Below, piece after piece: positions 1-12,800 of a stretch of 64,000 nt of DNA. The stretch comes from Heterobilharzia americana. Its lineage: Eukaryota; Platyhelminthes; Trematoda; Strigeidida; Schistosomatidae. The translations under genes were made by a program, and so were the position numbers. The DNA is taken from the NCBI GenBank assembly GCA_944470555.2, contig OX104128.1, positions 64,053,257 through 64,117,256 on the forward strand. Reading direction: 5' to 3'. The number at the start of each line of letters is the position of its first letter. The first letter of the stretch is position 1. Below the pieces are notes generated by a model. That model was not told where the DNA came from, did not search any database, and worked only from the letters and a program-made list of their open reading frames with translations.

Positions 1-352
1 ACTTCGAATAGTTTACTTAAAACTAGCACAATTAAGAGAAGAATGACCAATTTGTAATCATGAAAAAAGTAATCTATTTTATAAGAAGGTAGTAGAGTAT
101 GTGTGTTACCCATTAAAGAGTTAGGCACTTAATTAACCTTCTTCCAGTTTTCAATACAACAGGTGAAATCCTCAAATGAAATGGATACTTTGTGATGAAA
201 GCTTTTAGAAGGTGGATCAGTTTAAATTTTATCCATAAGATGTGTAAGTAGTAGCTAATAATCCTGTTTGATGCACACTAGTTAATAAGTTGAACTGAAA
301 TCCATTTTCAGGTTGACAAATATCTCCAGTTGAAAAATTTAGTAATTATTTA
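1..352. other. AT-rich unique sequence, nothing recognised
   Basis: No coding potential, splice-bounded exon or known repeat is visible before the family B element that starts near 353. Confidence 0.5.
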
Positions 353-1400
353 TATTATTATTATTTGTCCCTTGGGTTCCTAATGGGACATAGGTCTTCA
401 TTTGCACGTCTCCATTCCACTATGTTCTCTACAAAGTTTTGAACCTCACTCCACGACAGCCCACAAGCTTTCATTTCTTCCTCACACCACCTACTCCATG
501 TCACTCTCACCAGGGACACCCAACTAGTCGCTTCCCCATCTGGGTTCCACTTGACGGTCTGGCCTGGTGCGTGATGTCCCCAGTCATACCTTCATACACT
601 CACTGTATGCCCAATCCATATCAACTTCCTTCTAGTGCATCTTTGTTGAGTGATAGCTTCCTGCTACGACGGTTCGTCACGAGTCAGCCGGAGTGAGTTC
701 ATTGTTGCTTATTCATTCTGACTATCCGATCTTCAGTAACGAGCTAGCGTAGGCAGTTGTTGATGAATGTCTGTAGTTTGTTGGAAATGCCTTTCGTAAC
801 GCGCCAAGTCTCTGAACCATACAGAAGCACTGACTTGACGTTGGTGTTGGAAATCCGGATCTTGTTTCACATGCTGAGTGCAGAAGATCTCCACACTGGT
901 TTCAGGCTAATGAACGCCTGTCTTGTTTTTCTGATTCTGACTTTGACAACCTCGTCTGTGCCTGTGCCACCTGTAGTTGAAACAGTGCCGCCTAGATAAG
1001 TGAAGGAGGTTACTTCCTTTAGGTTTCTCCTGTTCATGGTGACTGGAGTTTGTTGTTGTTGGTGGTACGGTATCTTCATCACCTCTGTCTTTTCTATATT
1101 CACTTGAAGTCCCGTCTCCCCCCGCTGCATGCCCTGCCTCTTCTGTCAACTTGTTAGTTTTCGCCTGTAGATCTTCAAGTTTGTGTGACATCAGGCACAA
1201 GTCATCATCGGCGAAATACAAATCTTCTAGGTTCTTTTCCGCAGTCCAGCCAGCTTATCCCCCTCTTCTCACAGCTACCCACTGTTTGCTGCATGATTCA
1301 GTCCAGTCAACTTGACCACAATCAGGAATATTATGGGGGATAGTAGGCAACCTTGTTTCACTCCTGTCTTCACTTCAAAAGCATCAAAGTTATGCATGGC
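353..1400 (-). mobile_element. RTE-like LINE family B, 5'-truncated copy
   Basis: On the minus strand this is the 3' part of a non-LTR retrotransposon. Near 1360-1380 there are remnants of the reverse-transcriptase motif region, then around 1190-1220 a recognisable ADDD-like active-site stretch followed by the sequence SHKLEDLQAK. From 1130 to 870 the reading frame gives the C-terminal region with FTYLGGTVSTTGG and an 'AFISLKPVWRSSALS' block that is typical of RTE-like elements. The 3' end reads as 'cctatgtcccattaggaacc' and an (AAT)n tail at 353-365. Frameshifts break the frame several times. The front of the element, including the endonuclease, is missing, as expected for 5' truncation during target-primed reverse transcription. 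The clade assignment is by motif only. Confidence 0.75.
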
Positions 1401-1482
1401 ATATATTATACAAATTTACTGATAACTAATTAGTATGATTTTAGTATAATTGTTTTTATATGATATCTTCGTTGATTGGACT

Positions 1483-1880
1483 GAATTGATCGGTCTTTAT
1501 TGACATATGGGCTCCTGTGCGGATGCTGCGATATTGCCAGCGTCCTATTCATGTTAATGATGGTTCGTGGATAGCAGTGGAGCATCAGCATTGAAGCTCA
1601 TATGCCAATAAAGACAGATCAATTCGGTCAAATCAACGACGGTATCCTATTCAAACAATTATACTAAAAACTATACCCATCGCACAAGAAGTGGCTATTG
1701 TGACTCAGTGGTGTAGTGAATAATGCAATGGCGTTTGAAGCAATCGCTCCCGAGTCCGACTCCCTGTGAGAACAACATCACTCAGTGGGAAGTAGGTACA
1801 TCCAGCTGACTGGTGAGTCGTAAATAGCGCGAAATGCCCATCCTGAATTCCACTGCTAGCCATGATCCATCACTAACATA
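1483..1880 (+). repeat. Family S (Sm-alpha-like) hammerhead repeat, inverted copy
   Basis: A minus-oriented tail (1483-1545, containing 'gacatatgggctcctgtgcg') is followed by the same tail in plus orientation (about 1588-1650) and then by a plus-strand unit with a weak A box near 1700 and a decayed B box near 1755. The ribozyme region (1794-1850) has a 4-nt insertion inside the CUGAUGA core (read here as ctgactggtgag), so it should not cleave. Confidence 0.65.
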
Positions 1881-2214
1881 ATTAGTGTATGATTGTTCTT
1901 CCTGGTGGTGTATCTGACTTTCACTTTTTACCAAATCATTGTATTTCAGTAATATTACACCCTTGGTTTCCATTTTCTATTATTTAACCAGTAATTATAG
2001 ACGATATTGTGTTTAAAACATACATTAGGCGTTGAGTAAAGATTCCTTGTTCAAATGTACATTTAAATTTCACTCTTATGAATTTGTCAACGTATATTCA
2101 GTAAATTCTATTACTATCTAGTACTTTCTGACCAGTTACTTTTACTTAATGAGTAGTTATAAAGAAGAAATTTTCTACTTTGTATATTAACAATCATTAT
2201 GATTTTTAGGTTTT

Positions 2215-2705
2215 TCAACACTAACTTCACTCAAGTCAGTGCTTCTATATGCTTGAGAGACTTGATACGTTACGAAAAAACATTTCCAACAAACTATAGA
2301 TATTGATCAACAACTGCCGCCTATACTGGCTCGTTACTGAAGATCAGATGGCCAGAATAATTAATAAGAATAAGCAACAAGGAACTCACTCCGAACAACC
2401 TATCACTCAACAAATATGCACTGGAAGGAAGTCGATATGGATTGGGCATACATTGAGAAGGTCGACTGGGGACATCACGCGGCAGGCACTCTACTGGAAG
2501 TCAGATAGGAAACGACGAGTTGGTGGTCCCAGTTGAGTGTAACATGAAGGAGACTGTATGAGGAAGAAACAAGAGCTTCTGGGCTGTCGTGGAGCCAGGT
2601 TCAAAAGTTTGCAGGCAAGAGAGAGAATGGAGATGTGCTACTGAAGCCCTATGTTCCACTAGTAACCCAAGGGAAAAATATTAATAATTATAATAATAAT
2701 AATAT
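2215..2705 (+). mobile_element. RTE-like family B, 3' fragment
   Basis: The plus strand encodes the C-terminal block of family B, including IRWPE-like and WIGHTLRRSTGDITRQAL residues (frame starting near 2303), then the 3' UTR 'ccctatgttccactagtaac' and an (AAT)n tail at about 2680-2705. It is 5'-truncated and interrupted by stops. Confidence 0.7.
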
Positions 2706-3424
2706 TTTTTAGGCAAAGAAACGTTTGCTGACTTTTATTTTACTTTCAGCAACAATTTAAGGTTGTACTTGGATATCCATTTCGAAACAAGATGCTTCCC
2801 ATAACTTTTTACTTGGCTTGTAAAGATATCTCTTATTACCTATAAACTTCCTTCAAACAATTAGCAAATAGTGAAGATATTATACAGTTCACCAGTGTTG
2901 TAACGTTAGTCGAAATGTGTGTGTATATATATGCAGTGATTTTACTTCATTTATATCGAGTAAAATATTCACAACGAAGCTGACTGCCATTGAAGTTTCA
3001 AGGTCACCTTAACCACAAAATGAAATAAAAATCTTTTGTCTAACTGTCCAATCCCCGTAATGTTAACTTCTGTTTTGGCGACTTGATATCAAATAGGAAG
3101 ATACATACTTCTCAATAATCAGAATATTCAGCTCTTCAACATATTTCTTGTGATATCATTTCTGAAATCAAAATCCATGAATGAAGCCTTTCATGACTGT
3201 CAGTTGAGTGAGTGCTGTGCTTCTAGCTCAACTGATTAACACTGTAGTTGACAGACATTTAAATTCAAGCAAACAACTTGCTACAATCATTTTATCTGAT
3301 GGTGAGTAACACTACTTTATTGACAGATCTCTCTTTGCATCTCCTCAGCGAGGATCAAAAGGAATTATTTCAGATTGTACACTACTATTGCTAAATATAT
3401 TCCACTAACCTCGTCCAGTTAGCT
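2706..3424. other. AT-rich stretch, nothing recognised
   Basis: I see no exon-like ORF, no repeat shared with the rest of the window and no RNA gene here. Confidence 0.4.
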
Positions 3425-4905
3425 AGTACACTAGTAACTAGCCGGTTCCAAGCTCGGATAAAAGATGGAAGGTTGGGTATAGGGTTAGCAACCCTACCCC
3501 GTTAAACCAATCCAATCGCTAAAGAAAGTTCAAAGCACAGAGAAAAATGCTCTGGATTTGAAATTACGACCGGAACACGCTGGATGGCTGGCTTCACGAA
3601 GAAATCATGTGGAAATCAAATTGAAACACTACGCTACACATCACCATACAAAATAGCATAGAATGAAAGTCAACTCTCTACCTCAACTTCATCGATTTTG
3701 AAAAGGTTTTCGACAGCCTCGACTAAGAAGTAGTTTGGCAGGCAGCTGCTTCAACACTATACTACGCTGTAAGTGCCATAAACCTTTATCAACCTCATTC
3801 AACACCTATGTGCTAAACGATGCTACATGACAAGTGATTCACATTGGAAAGCTCAGTGATGCCTTTGAAATGAAGATAGGGGAAAGGAGTAAGACAAGGC
3901 TGACTACAATCACCGACGATCTTCCTGATTATGGTCGACTGGATCATGCAGCAGACAACTGTGAGGAGCGAGAAGAGGGGTATACGCTGACTGGACCGAC
4001 AAAAACATCCTAGAAGATTTGGATTTCGCCGATGATGATTTATGTTTAGTGTCTTGTCGCACAAACTCGAAGATGTAAAGGCGAAATTGAACAAATTGAC
4101 AGAAGGGGCAGTGCAAAGAAGATGGGACTTCCTTCAGGTGAATGTAGAGAAAAGAGAAATGATGATGATACTCAACCAACAAAAAGCACCAATCACCATG
4201 AACGGGAGGAAATCTAAATCAAGTTGTTTCTTTCACCTACCTGACTAAGCAGCATCGTCTCAACTACAAACGGCGGCACAGACGAGTATGGCAAAACCAG
4301 GATCGGAAAGACACCATGACAGACCTTCCTTCATCAACCTGAATTTGGTGTGGAAATCTACTGCACTGCACTCAGCATAAAACGTGAACAAGATCCGCAT
4401 TTTCAACACTAAGTCAGTCAAGTAAGTCAGTGCTTCTATGTGATGGTTGAGAGACTTGGTGCGTCAGGAAAAGCATTTTCAACAAACAACAGACATGCAT
4501 CAACAGCTGCCGCCTACGTCTACTTCCACTCGATACTGAAGATCAGATGGATTGCCAGAATAATAAGAATAGGCAACAAGGAACTCACTCCGGCTGGCAA
4601 TGAACCAAACCACCAATAATCTATCGCCCAAATGATATGCAGAAGAAGAAAGTGGAGATGGATTGGATTGAACATACACTGAGAAGACGGTTTAGGGACA
4701 TCATGCGCCAGACCTGGCCGTCAAGTGGGACCCGAATGAGAAACGACAAGTTGGGCGTCCGATGGTTACATGGGATAGATTGTGTGAGGGAGAAATGAAA
4801 GGTTCTTGGCAGTCGTGGAGCAAAGTTGGAGGAGACTGCAGAGAAGTGTTACTGAAGTCCTATGTTCCATTAGGACTTCAAGGGACAAATAATAATGATA
4901 GTTCG
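3425..4905 (+). mobile_element. RTE-like family B, internally deleted copy
   Basis: The left end (about 3425-3540, 'gggttagcaaccctaccccg') matches in reverse complement the segment at 16980-17115, so it is probably the 5' region of family B. Reverse-transcriptase pieces follow: FIDFEKVFDSLD (motif A, near 3690-3725), a broken motif B region near 3865-3955, and FADDD (motif C, 4026-4040) followed by SHKLEDVKAKLNKLTEG. The C-terminal block with 'TMNGR', 'GGTDEYGK' and 'WIEHTLRR'-like residues continues to the 3' UTR at 4860-4895. Most of the endonuclease is absent and frames shift repeatedly. It is a dead copy. Confidence 0.7.
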
Positions 4906-5532
4906 ACTACGCTATACCTTCTACACGTCCTATAAAAGAAAAAAACGTCTTAGAATAGAACTCATTTGTCAACTTTTTACAATAAATAACCATTGCTACT
5001 AATAACATTTTCATGATTTTAATCGCTGTAATATTGTAAAGGAGTATATGTTTCTTGCAATATTACATCCTTAGACTACCGAATTGCACCGAAAATTGTT
5101 TGCAATAAATGTGTATATCATATCAGCATCTAAACAATATGGACAACAGTTTTCGAATAGATTTTACTACTCACCTGACGATAATAGTATAATTCTATTA
5201 AGTAGTGGAATAGTTCTTTTTTCGAAAAAAAATTTTTGATTCAATTCGGAGGTTATAATCATTTAAGCAATACAAATAGAAAGATATTCACATCCAACTA
5301 TATTTCAGTGGAATACTGACCAGAATCACTGGTGCAAATTAAGTCACTACTTTCCTTCTTGTAAATAACATAGTCTTTCAATTGGGACTTGTACATTCCT
5401 TTTTAATTCCCCTATCCTTATTCTTCTCTTCTTCCAATAACTTATCAGAGACTAATATTCGTTTTTTTCCCAATATAGATCCCACTGTTGTGTTCGTTTA
5501 CAATGTACTAACTAGCACTGATTTCATACTTC
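4906..5532. other. Intergenic AT-rich sequence, nothing recognised
   Basis: No conserved motif or repeat was recognised between the family B tail and the family A element that follows. Confidence 0.4.
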
Positions 5533-6653
5533 TAACTGTTTCATCATTATCAATATCAACATAGAACCAGGCATTACTGTGTAACGGTTCGAGTTGCCAC
5601 ACCTCATGTCAGTACATCAAGTAGAAAGGTAGTGAGGCACAAGATGACGCTAAGAGAATTCAGTCAAAAGAAATATAAAGTATGAGAAGAAAGGAAAGAG
5701 GAGTGACAAAATGGTGAGATTCGGTATAGTGTAGTTAAGATGACGATAATATGTACACACATCTGTGCCACTGACATCGGTTCTCAGCCATATCACCTAG
5801 AGTCTCCAACAACTGGTCGCTATCGTCCCGCCGACCATAACCACCTAGTCTGCACAGTCCTACATGGCTTAAATCAACAGCCAGAGACTTCATACATTTA
5901 TGCCATGCTTTAGTCTGGCCACCTCTCGCCTTTTCCAATCTGGACCTACTTCAGCCAGCATTGTATGACAAGGCAATCGGCGACTAGGCATAGGTAGCGC
6001 GTGTCCCAACCAGCCATCTCAGTCGATGAAGGTTCAAAACCTCGTCAACTGACTTACCTCTTCTCTCTCAAACTCTATACCTGATTTCTGCATTACTCAC
6101 GTGGTGACACCACGCAATACGACCTATATACGACTAAGGCAACGGTGGTCAAACACTTGAAGCCTTCTTATGTCTTCCACCTTCAATGGCCATGTTTCAC
6201 AGTCATACAGTAGAACACAGCAGACTGCTGTGCAGCACATGCGACCCTTAGTAGACAATCGGATATCACGTTTGCGCCACAGGCGGCGTAAGTTGGCAAA
6301 AGCCAGCCGAGCCTTTTGTATCCGTGCAGAGATCTCATCGGCCACTGAGCCACCAGGGCTGACCCTACTTCCCAGGTAAGTAAAGTGTGGTCGACACTCA
6401 ATCACTACACTCTATTGTTAGCCGTGGCCTCGTTGAAGACCGATCCTGGAGCAACAATTTTCATTTCGGTGGTGAGAAACGCATCCAAAACATTCTCTAA
6501 TTGCTGTAAAGTGTTCAGAAGACTCAGTATATTGTCAGCGTGTTCACCTAACAGGACTATATCATCTGCATATTCTAGGTCTTATGAAAATTCTCCTACG
6601 ATTAGGTCAGCGTCTGTGTAATCAGGTGACGAGAGGGAGACGTTTTAACTGTT
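5533..6653 (-). mobile_element. RTE-like family A, 5'-truncated copy with target duplication
   Basis: The element body is about 5541-6645 on the minus strand. It encodes the end of the reverse transcriptase and a 93-residue C-terminal frame (6405-6124, with FTYLGSRVSPGGS and LLYDCETWPLK) that is identical residue for residue to the plus-strand copy at 21211-21492. The 3' UTR ends in a TGAT-type tail (near 5541-5560 on the plus strand as atcattatcaat). The 8-bp sequence taactgtt flanks the element at 5533-5540 and 6646-6653 and is a likely target-site duplication. The copy lies about 210 bp beyond the stop codon of the DNase I-like gene. Confidence 0.8.
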
Positions 6654-6856
6654 GACTGCCTGCATATCGCTGCTTGGCATTCTCTTAGTAAATACTGTAA
6701 GAGAATTAGATTTTTACTTTTACACAGCAATTATCATTAGTTAAAAAGATAAAAACTTTACAGACAGTGGTATATTGCATTGAACCATCCTTATATCCTT
6801 GCTTGCATGGTTGCCTATTTGTGTTAGGCTTACAGTTAAGTTTACAGGTAACGTCT
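6654..6856 (-). other. Probable 3' UTR of the DNase I-like gene
   Basis: This AT-rich stretch lies between the stop codon at 6857-6859 and the family A insertion. I saw no canonical AATAAA on the minus strand, so the polyadenylation site may be a variant or lie elsewhere. Confidence 0.35.
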
Positions 6857-9800
6857 TCATAGAATCTCCACCTCGACTGGATAGTGATCACTAACTTGTT
6901 TTGCCTGTATAACAGTAAAAAAAATGATAAAATCAAGAGAAAGAAATCAACTAAATGAAATCATTCATGAACTAATTTAGGTATGATGGAATCCCTGATA
7001 AGTTCACATGTGTTAGTAAACTAATCAGTCTATTCCCGTCAGTCAACGATATAGATGAATATATGTTCCAGTAACAACTTACACTTGTTGAAGATGAAGC
7101 AGAAATTGTAGCGCAAACGTTTGATACATAAAGTTGCAGAGTTTCAAGCTATGAGTACCAGGTATGATTCCTAATAGGAGCCATTCTACACTACAAGTAT
7201 CATCATCTAACGAGTTGAAAACAAAACGAATCATACATGTCCGAGTCTGCCGCCAGCCACTATTAAATACAATCAGTAATCACTTCAGCTATGCTTCCAC
7301 TGACTGAGACCAAAACACAATAATACGTTCGTGTGAAGAAATTTCTCGTTCCTTCTTCCTCTCCTTCACTACTTCCGATTGGTTTTGGCCGATTTTCCTT
7401 TCTTCCTTCATCCCTCGTCTTATCGCTTGGTTACTTGATGTGTTGCAAACTGGACAGATACACCTATAGTGCCTGGTCCTATAATGAAATTGATGATGAT
7501 AAGGTGAAGTAGTTCACCTTTTTCAAACGATCACATTTTGACTGCTTAACATTGAAAACCGTCTAAAAATAAGATATAATCTTATTTCCTGGTGAAGAAG
7601 TAAAGAAAGCTTGAAAGCAGTCGTGGCACCAGGTTGAAAAGACTGTAGAGAACAGAGTGCAATAAAGGCGTGCTACTGAAACCCTATGTTCCACTTAGAA
7701 CCCAAAGGAAAAGTAATAATAATAATGATAAGCCAATAAACTACAATTAGTCTTCAGTGATATAGTGATATGTTTTATTTATAAGCAACAATTTGTGATA
7801 AAAACGTTATCCAGCAAGTAATACCACTTCACAGGTCAATAAGACACTAATATTGTTGTGACAGAGTGGTGGGGTTGCGAGCGTGGGTATAATCAATACT
7901 GAGACTCAATAGACACCTCAAACGAATACCTTCACGACTGACCTCCCTCACTACCTTCTGCTTCACTGAGTCGCGGAAAAACCTGAAAACAATAACCACC
8001 TGCGACTGCAAGAAGAACGACAACAACTTTTACTACACAAATACATGACATATATGAAGTTACAAAACTCTCAGAAAGTGAAGCCACAAATGGACCAATC
8101 AGATTTCTTGTATGAGGTCGAATTCCTCCAATCAGGCAGGTCCTCATGTCATCGCATGCATAAATCATGACGTGAACATGATCTGATCACGATTTGAAAA
8201 CACCCTTATTGGCTGCCTTCTTGACGCTACGTAACAAATATTTCTAAGAAAAACGGTCAAGCTTGTCAGCATTAATCACTATGCTAGGTATGCTAGGTAT
8301 TCATGAAGCATAGTTTATAACAAACTGTGAATAGGAGAGGCTCATGCAGTGTTGATGTTATCAGATAATATAGTCAATGATTAAACTCCATTTATCAAAA
8401 TGACATCAATACATAATTAGGCTTAAAATGACATACCATTTTATTATCAAGTTGTAGATCACTTGGAAAATGATAAGCTTTTACACTGCCTTGCTTAACT
8501 GATTGTTTTAATTTTCTACCATGTATAATTATCCTACAATTGAAATAATAAAAGTTTTATTGAAATTAGCTATTTCATAGAACATTTCCGGAATACAAAT
8601 AGATAGATAAGTTAACTACTTTAACCGATAGTTTATAATTCGATCATTACAAAACTAATCATATTGTTACCGTGGATTTTATAGGCATTCAGAAAAATGT
8701 CTACTTATAAAGGATAAGACGATAGTGAAATTCGGCATGATAATTAAGACTAAGTTGATGTACGTATGCATCCGCAGCATAGAGATCGACTTTGTGCCAA
8801 AATATATAGTCTCCGACCACCGATTTCGGTTGAACCCATTTGCGTGCCTATATGCTTTGGATCAACAATCAAAGACTTCACAGACGGATGACACGTTTTA
8901 ATATCACCAACTCTAATCTTCTTCCAGCCGTTGTTTACGAATAAATGAGACCTAAACAGTATCACCAAATCGGCGCAATGGTTTCAAAAGAGAGACCAAA
9001 CAAAGCATGGTAAAACTGGAGAAATGAAGTAGTGCAGGCCTTTGAGAAGATAAAAGGTTAGTGTAGGAAATCATTTCAATACCATTTTGACTTATACACC
9101 ATCCTACACCCAAAGGTGTACATTTCCCCTATGCAAAATAAGATAACCAGTTAGTGAATCAACAGGCAGATATCTTAAATAATTGAGGTGTAGAACAGTA
9201 CTTGAAACAGCTTACCTATCATACGCACAATCACCTTTGCCTACAGTTGTATCATGATGATCTGGAATAGCCCAAATAAATTCTGTATCTTTGCGTAACT
9301 GAATCTGTTTCATTTTCTTCCTTGATAAATAACCACAATCAGCATTCATATCTCCAAGAATGAGAATATTCTAAATGAATAATAGAGTCTACAGAATTTG
9401 AGAAACATCAAATCAATTTCATGGAAATTTTACATTCATTACTATCTCTATGCTTATAAACATCCAAATCATAATTATTACGAGTGTCGTAGGAGAAAAT
9501 CAGCAACAAGTCTGATTTAATCATTATAAGAATATATGTCTAACAGGTTTTGTTGTATAAGCTACAACCTCTTCAGCAGAATATTCGAATATCTAATTAA
9601 CATAAAAGAAGGCAAATCTACAACTTGATGTGTTAATAAGATGGAATTTGCTGACAACTTTTTATAATAACATAAAATCGAGTGACTGAAGACATTATAT
9701 CGCTCAGCGTCCTTTAATGTGCTTAATGCACTAAGAAATAACATCCAGACCAACACAATAACCACCAAGTGTTAAGCTCATTCTATAACCATAACATTCT

Positions 9801-12800
9801 ATAATAAAGGATCATCTGAAGCCTATTTATCTCACCAGTAACATTTTATATTTCTGCATCAAGTCATATAGGTTCTCATTCACAAGAAAACTGTGAAGTT
9901 ATTTAAGATTGTGGATATATCTTGCCAATATAAGTCGGTATACGTGAAAATGGTTTTAGTACATCTGTCTATCATTAAAAACCTCGTTCATTTTCTTCAG
10001 TCTGATTAGCACTTTGTTGAGTAACCATGCGAAGTACAAAATTTAAATGCATAAGTAGTATCTGTGCATACAACTCTATACAAGTCTAATAACCATAGAT
10101 TGTTAGTGTCTATAATGGATTAGCTTCTCAAATATTGTTCAGTAGTGACCAAGTTGTAGTTCAAAAGTCTCCAGTTAATAAATCTCTCGTTCACTTTCTT
10201 GGGTATGTAGGGTAAAGAGAGTTGGAAGAAGTAAAGAAAACTTACTGACTATGATTTGACTATCTAAGATAGCAGACTAGTGATTTGTACTGGTTGATGA
10301 TTGAAGGTGAGATGAAACTCTGAATCGCGGCCGGATTCGAACCAGAGACCACTGGTTTTATAAAGTACAAAAATGAGTCAAATTTTTAAAGTGATCAAGT
10401 CATTTTCATTAGATTGAAACGTACCGGTCCCATGCAAGGCTTCGACTAACATTCAGAACAATCAAAAATCAACTCTAAACGAAACTTATGGCAGGTACTT
10501 GATGATGATGATGATGATGAAGCAGATTTGAATCACCTTGGGAACATCAATTTCCTCAGTTACAGGTGTACTTTTCTCACTAGCGGCAAACAGTTTGAAA
10601 CCAAGATCAAGAACCTTCCATCTGATTGACATTTAATGTCAACATACGCTACACCGCAATTTTTTGTCATTTTTATCAGTGTGCACTTATTGCGAAATTT
10701 TGTAGATATACTTCGAATAATGATGAGCAAAACGACTGGACTACCTTATCGGTTATATATTCCTTCTTTACCTGTAATGACTGATTCCTATAAGAACAGA
10801 AGTACAGGGTGACGATTAAAATAACGATTTTATGAATAATAATGAAGATGAGATTAGTAAATGTTTAGTTCATCCAAGAACTTCTGTAATTTTCATTAGC
10901 CACTTAAATAATCAAAAATAGAGAGATGAAAATAAGGCCACTTTTATACTATGTCATGTCTACTATAAAGCAGCCTTATAACTGAAGAAAACTACCACTT
11001 GACTCAATAATATAAAGGCGAATTCAGTAGAGAACTACACGATGAGAAATGAATCCTATACAGAACTAAATCACTGACCTGTGTTTGCCAGATTTTCATA
11101 ATATTCTGAACAGATGTGTAGAGATGATTTACTTCATCGTAAACACTATCTGGATCCAAATGTACAATAATTAAAGCGAATATTGGAATAGCTGAAATTT
11201 TTCAATAATAAAAAACAAGATTAGTATTATTATAAATGTACCAGAAGTATTTCCAAGCACTTGAACACCCATCGGAGGTCTTTCAAACCAATTCTTGTCG
11301 TTGGGAAAAGTGATAGTTTTACCAATTTTAATTAAATGGGGTCTAAAAGAAGTGAAAAAAAAAATTTGACTTTTTTACTGAGTAAGATTTTGTTACGAAA
11401 ATATTAATAAATATTACTTATTATTATTATTTATTTGTCCCTTGGGTTCCTAATGGAACATAGCGCCTCAGTAACACGTCTCCATTCCACTCTCTTCTCT
11501 GCAAACATTTCAGCTTAACTCCACGACTCCCCAGAACCTCTCACTTCTTCCTCACACCATCTCCTCCATGTCACCCTCACCAGGGACACCCAACTCGTCG
11601 TTCCCCATCTCGGTTCCACTCGACGGCCTGGCCTGGTATGTGATGTCACCAGTCATACCTTCTTACACTCAGTGTATGCCCAATCCATATCAACTTCCTT
11701 CGAGTGTATATTTGTTGAGCGATAGTTTCTTGCTACGTTGGTTCGTCACCAGTCAGCCGGAGTGAGTTCCTTGTTGTTTATTCTTATTATTCTGGCAATC
11801 CATCTGATCTTTAGTGACGAGCGAGCATAGGCATCTCCACACTGGATAAATATTACTAGAGGAATACAAATAAGACTTTGAAACAAGTTGAACTTAGTCA
11901 TCTAAATGAATTAAAAACTTTTAGAGACAAGGTTGATTGGAAAAGAGATGACAGGATTTTCAGAAACGTATATGTGACCAAATTTCAATCACCGCCAAAA
12001 ACTTAGGAATTTAAACTCATAACCGATAAGTTCTAGGGGTTCATCATACAGCTTCAGAGTATTGAAGAGAAACGTATGTCAGTAACACTATTTATGATAC
12101 TAATCTAATAATAATAATAATAATAATGGAATGATCCTGAAAGATATTTCAGGACTAATGTACAGAATTTGCAGCATACCATATAGTATCAATCTGACAG
12201 AAATAATCTATATGCATACGTTATATTATCAGTAAAAACTACATATAAAAGATAAGAATATTTACTTCATCTACAACTTTTGCGAAAATGTACAATTAAC
12301 TTAGATAGACAGTCACATTGGGATTTAGATTCACAATACTTAAATAACAGTAATCCGTACAATTTACAATTTGTTCACTTTCAGTAATAAACATTAACTA
12401 GTCAGTTCATTTTTAGTCCACTCTTACCCTCACTATATGCGAGCTAAATACGGTAGGTAATATAACGTCATCATATTTAGTAACACATGAATAAAGTCTT
12501 ATATACTTGCTCCTGTTTTAGTATGAGCACCGACAAGTAGACAGCTTTGACAGAAAAGAATACAGGTCATTTGATAAAATAACTCCTGACGTAAGTTTAC
12601 ATAAGTTAAGATGCTTGTCTACACTACTTTCAATCACAAAGTTTAGAAGTACACCACTACTTCTCCTAACAATCTCCCAAGTTCCATTCAATACAGCATA
12701 GACTTTTTCAGCAATACAGGAAAGAGTAAAGGGGAACTGTAGAGGAGAATAGGCAAGACACACAAGAGAAGAGGTTGAGCTATACCAGATATTCTCAGCT

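Noticed and set aside
6170..6621. Open frames on the strand opposite to the family A coding sequence (also at 20995-21446)
   Set aside because: They are mirror frames of the reverse-transcriptase C-terminal coding sequence and recur only because the element is repeated.
7932..8168. 78-codon minus-strand frame between DNase exons 7 and 8
   Set aside because: No DNase similarity, no fitting splice sites, and exon 8 with SDHYPVEV was found further downstream.
10501..10521. CRISPR-like or regulatory meaning of the short GAT repeat
   Set aside because: It is a simple microsatellite without spacers.
12518..12763. Minus-strand 81-codon open frame (LSCIAEKVYAVLNGTWEI) with an acceptor-like ctattctcctctacag inside DNase intron 3
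   Set aside because: It does not fit the DNase protein, which is complete without it, and has no recognised domain; an alternative exon or chance frame cannot be separated.
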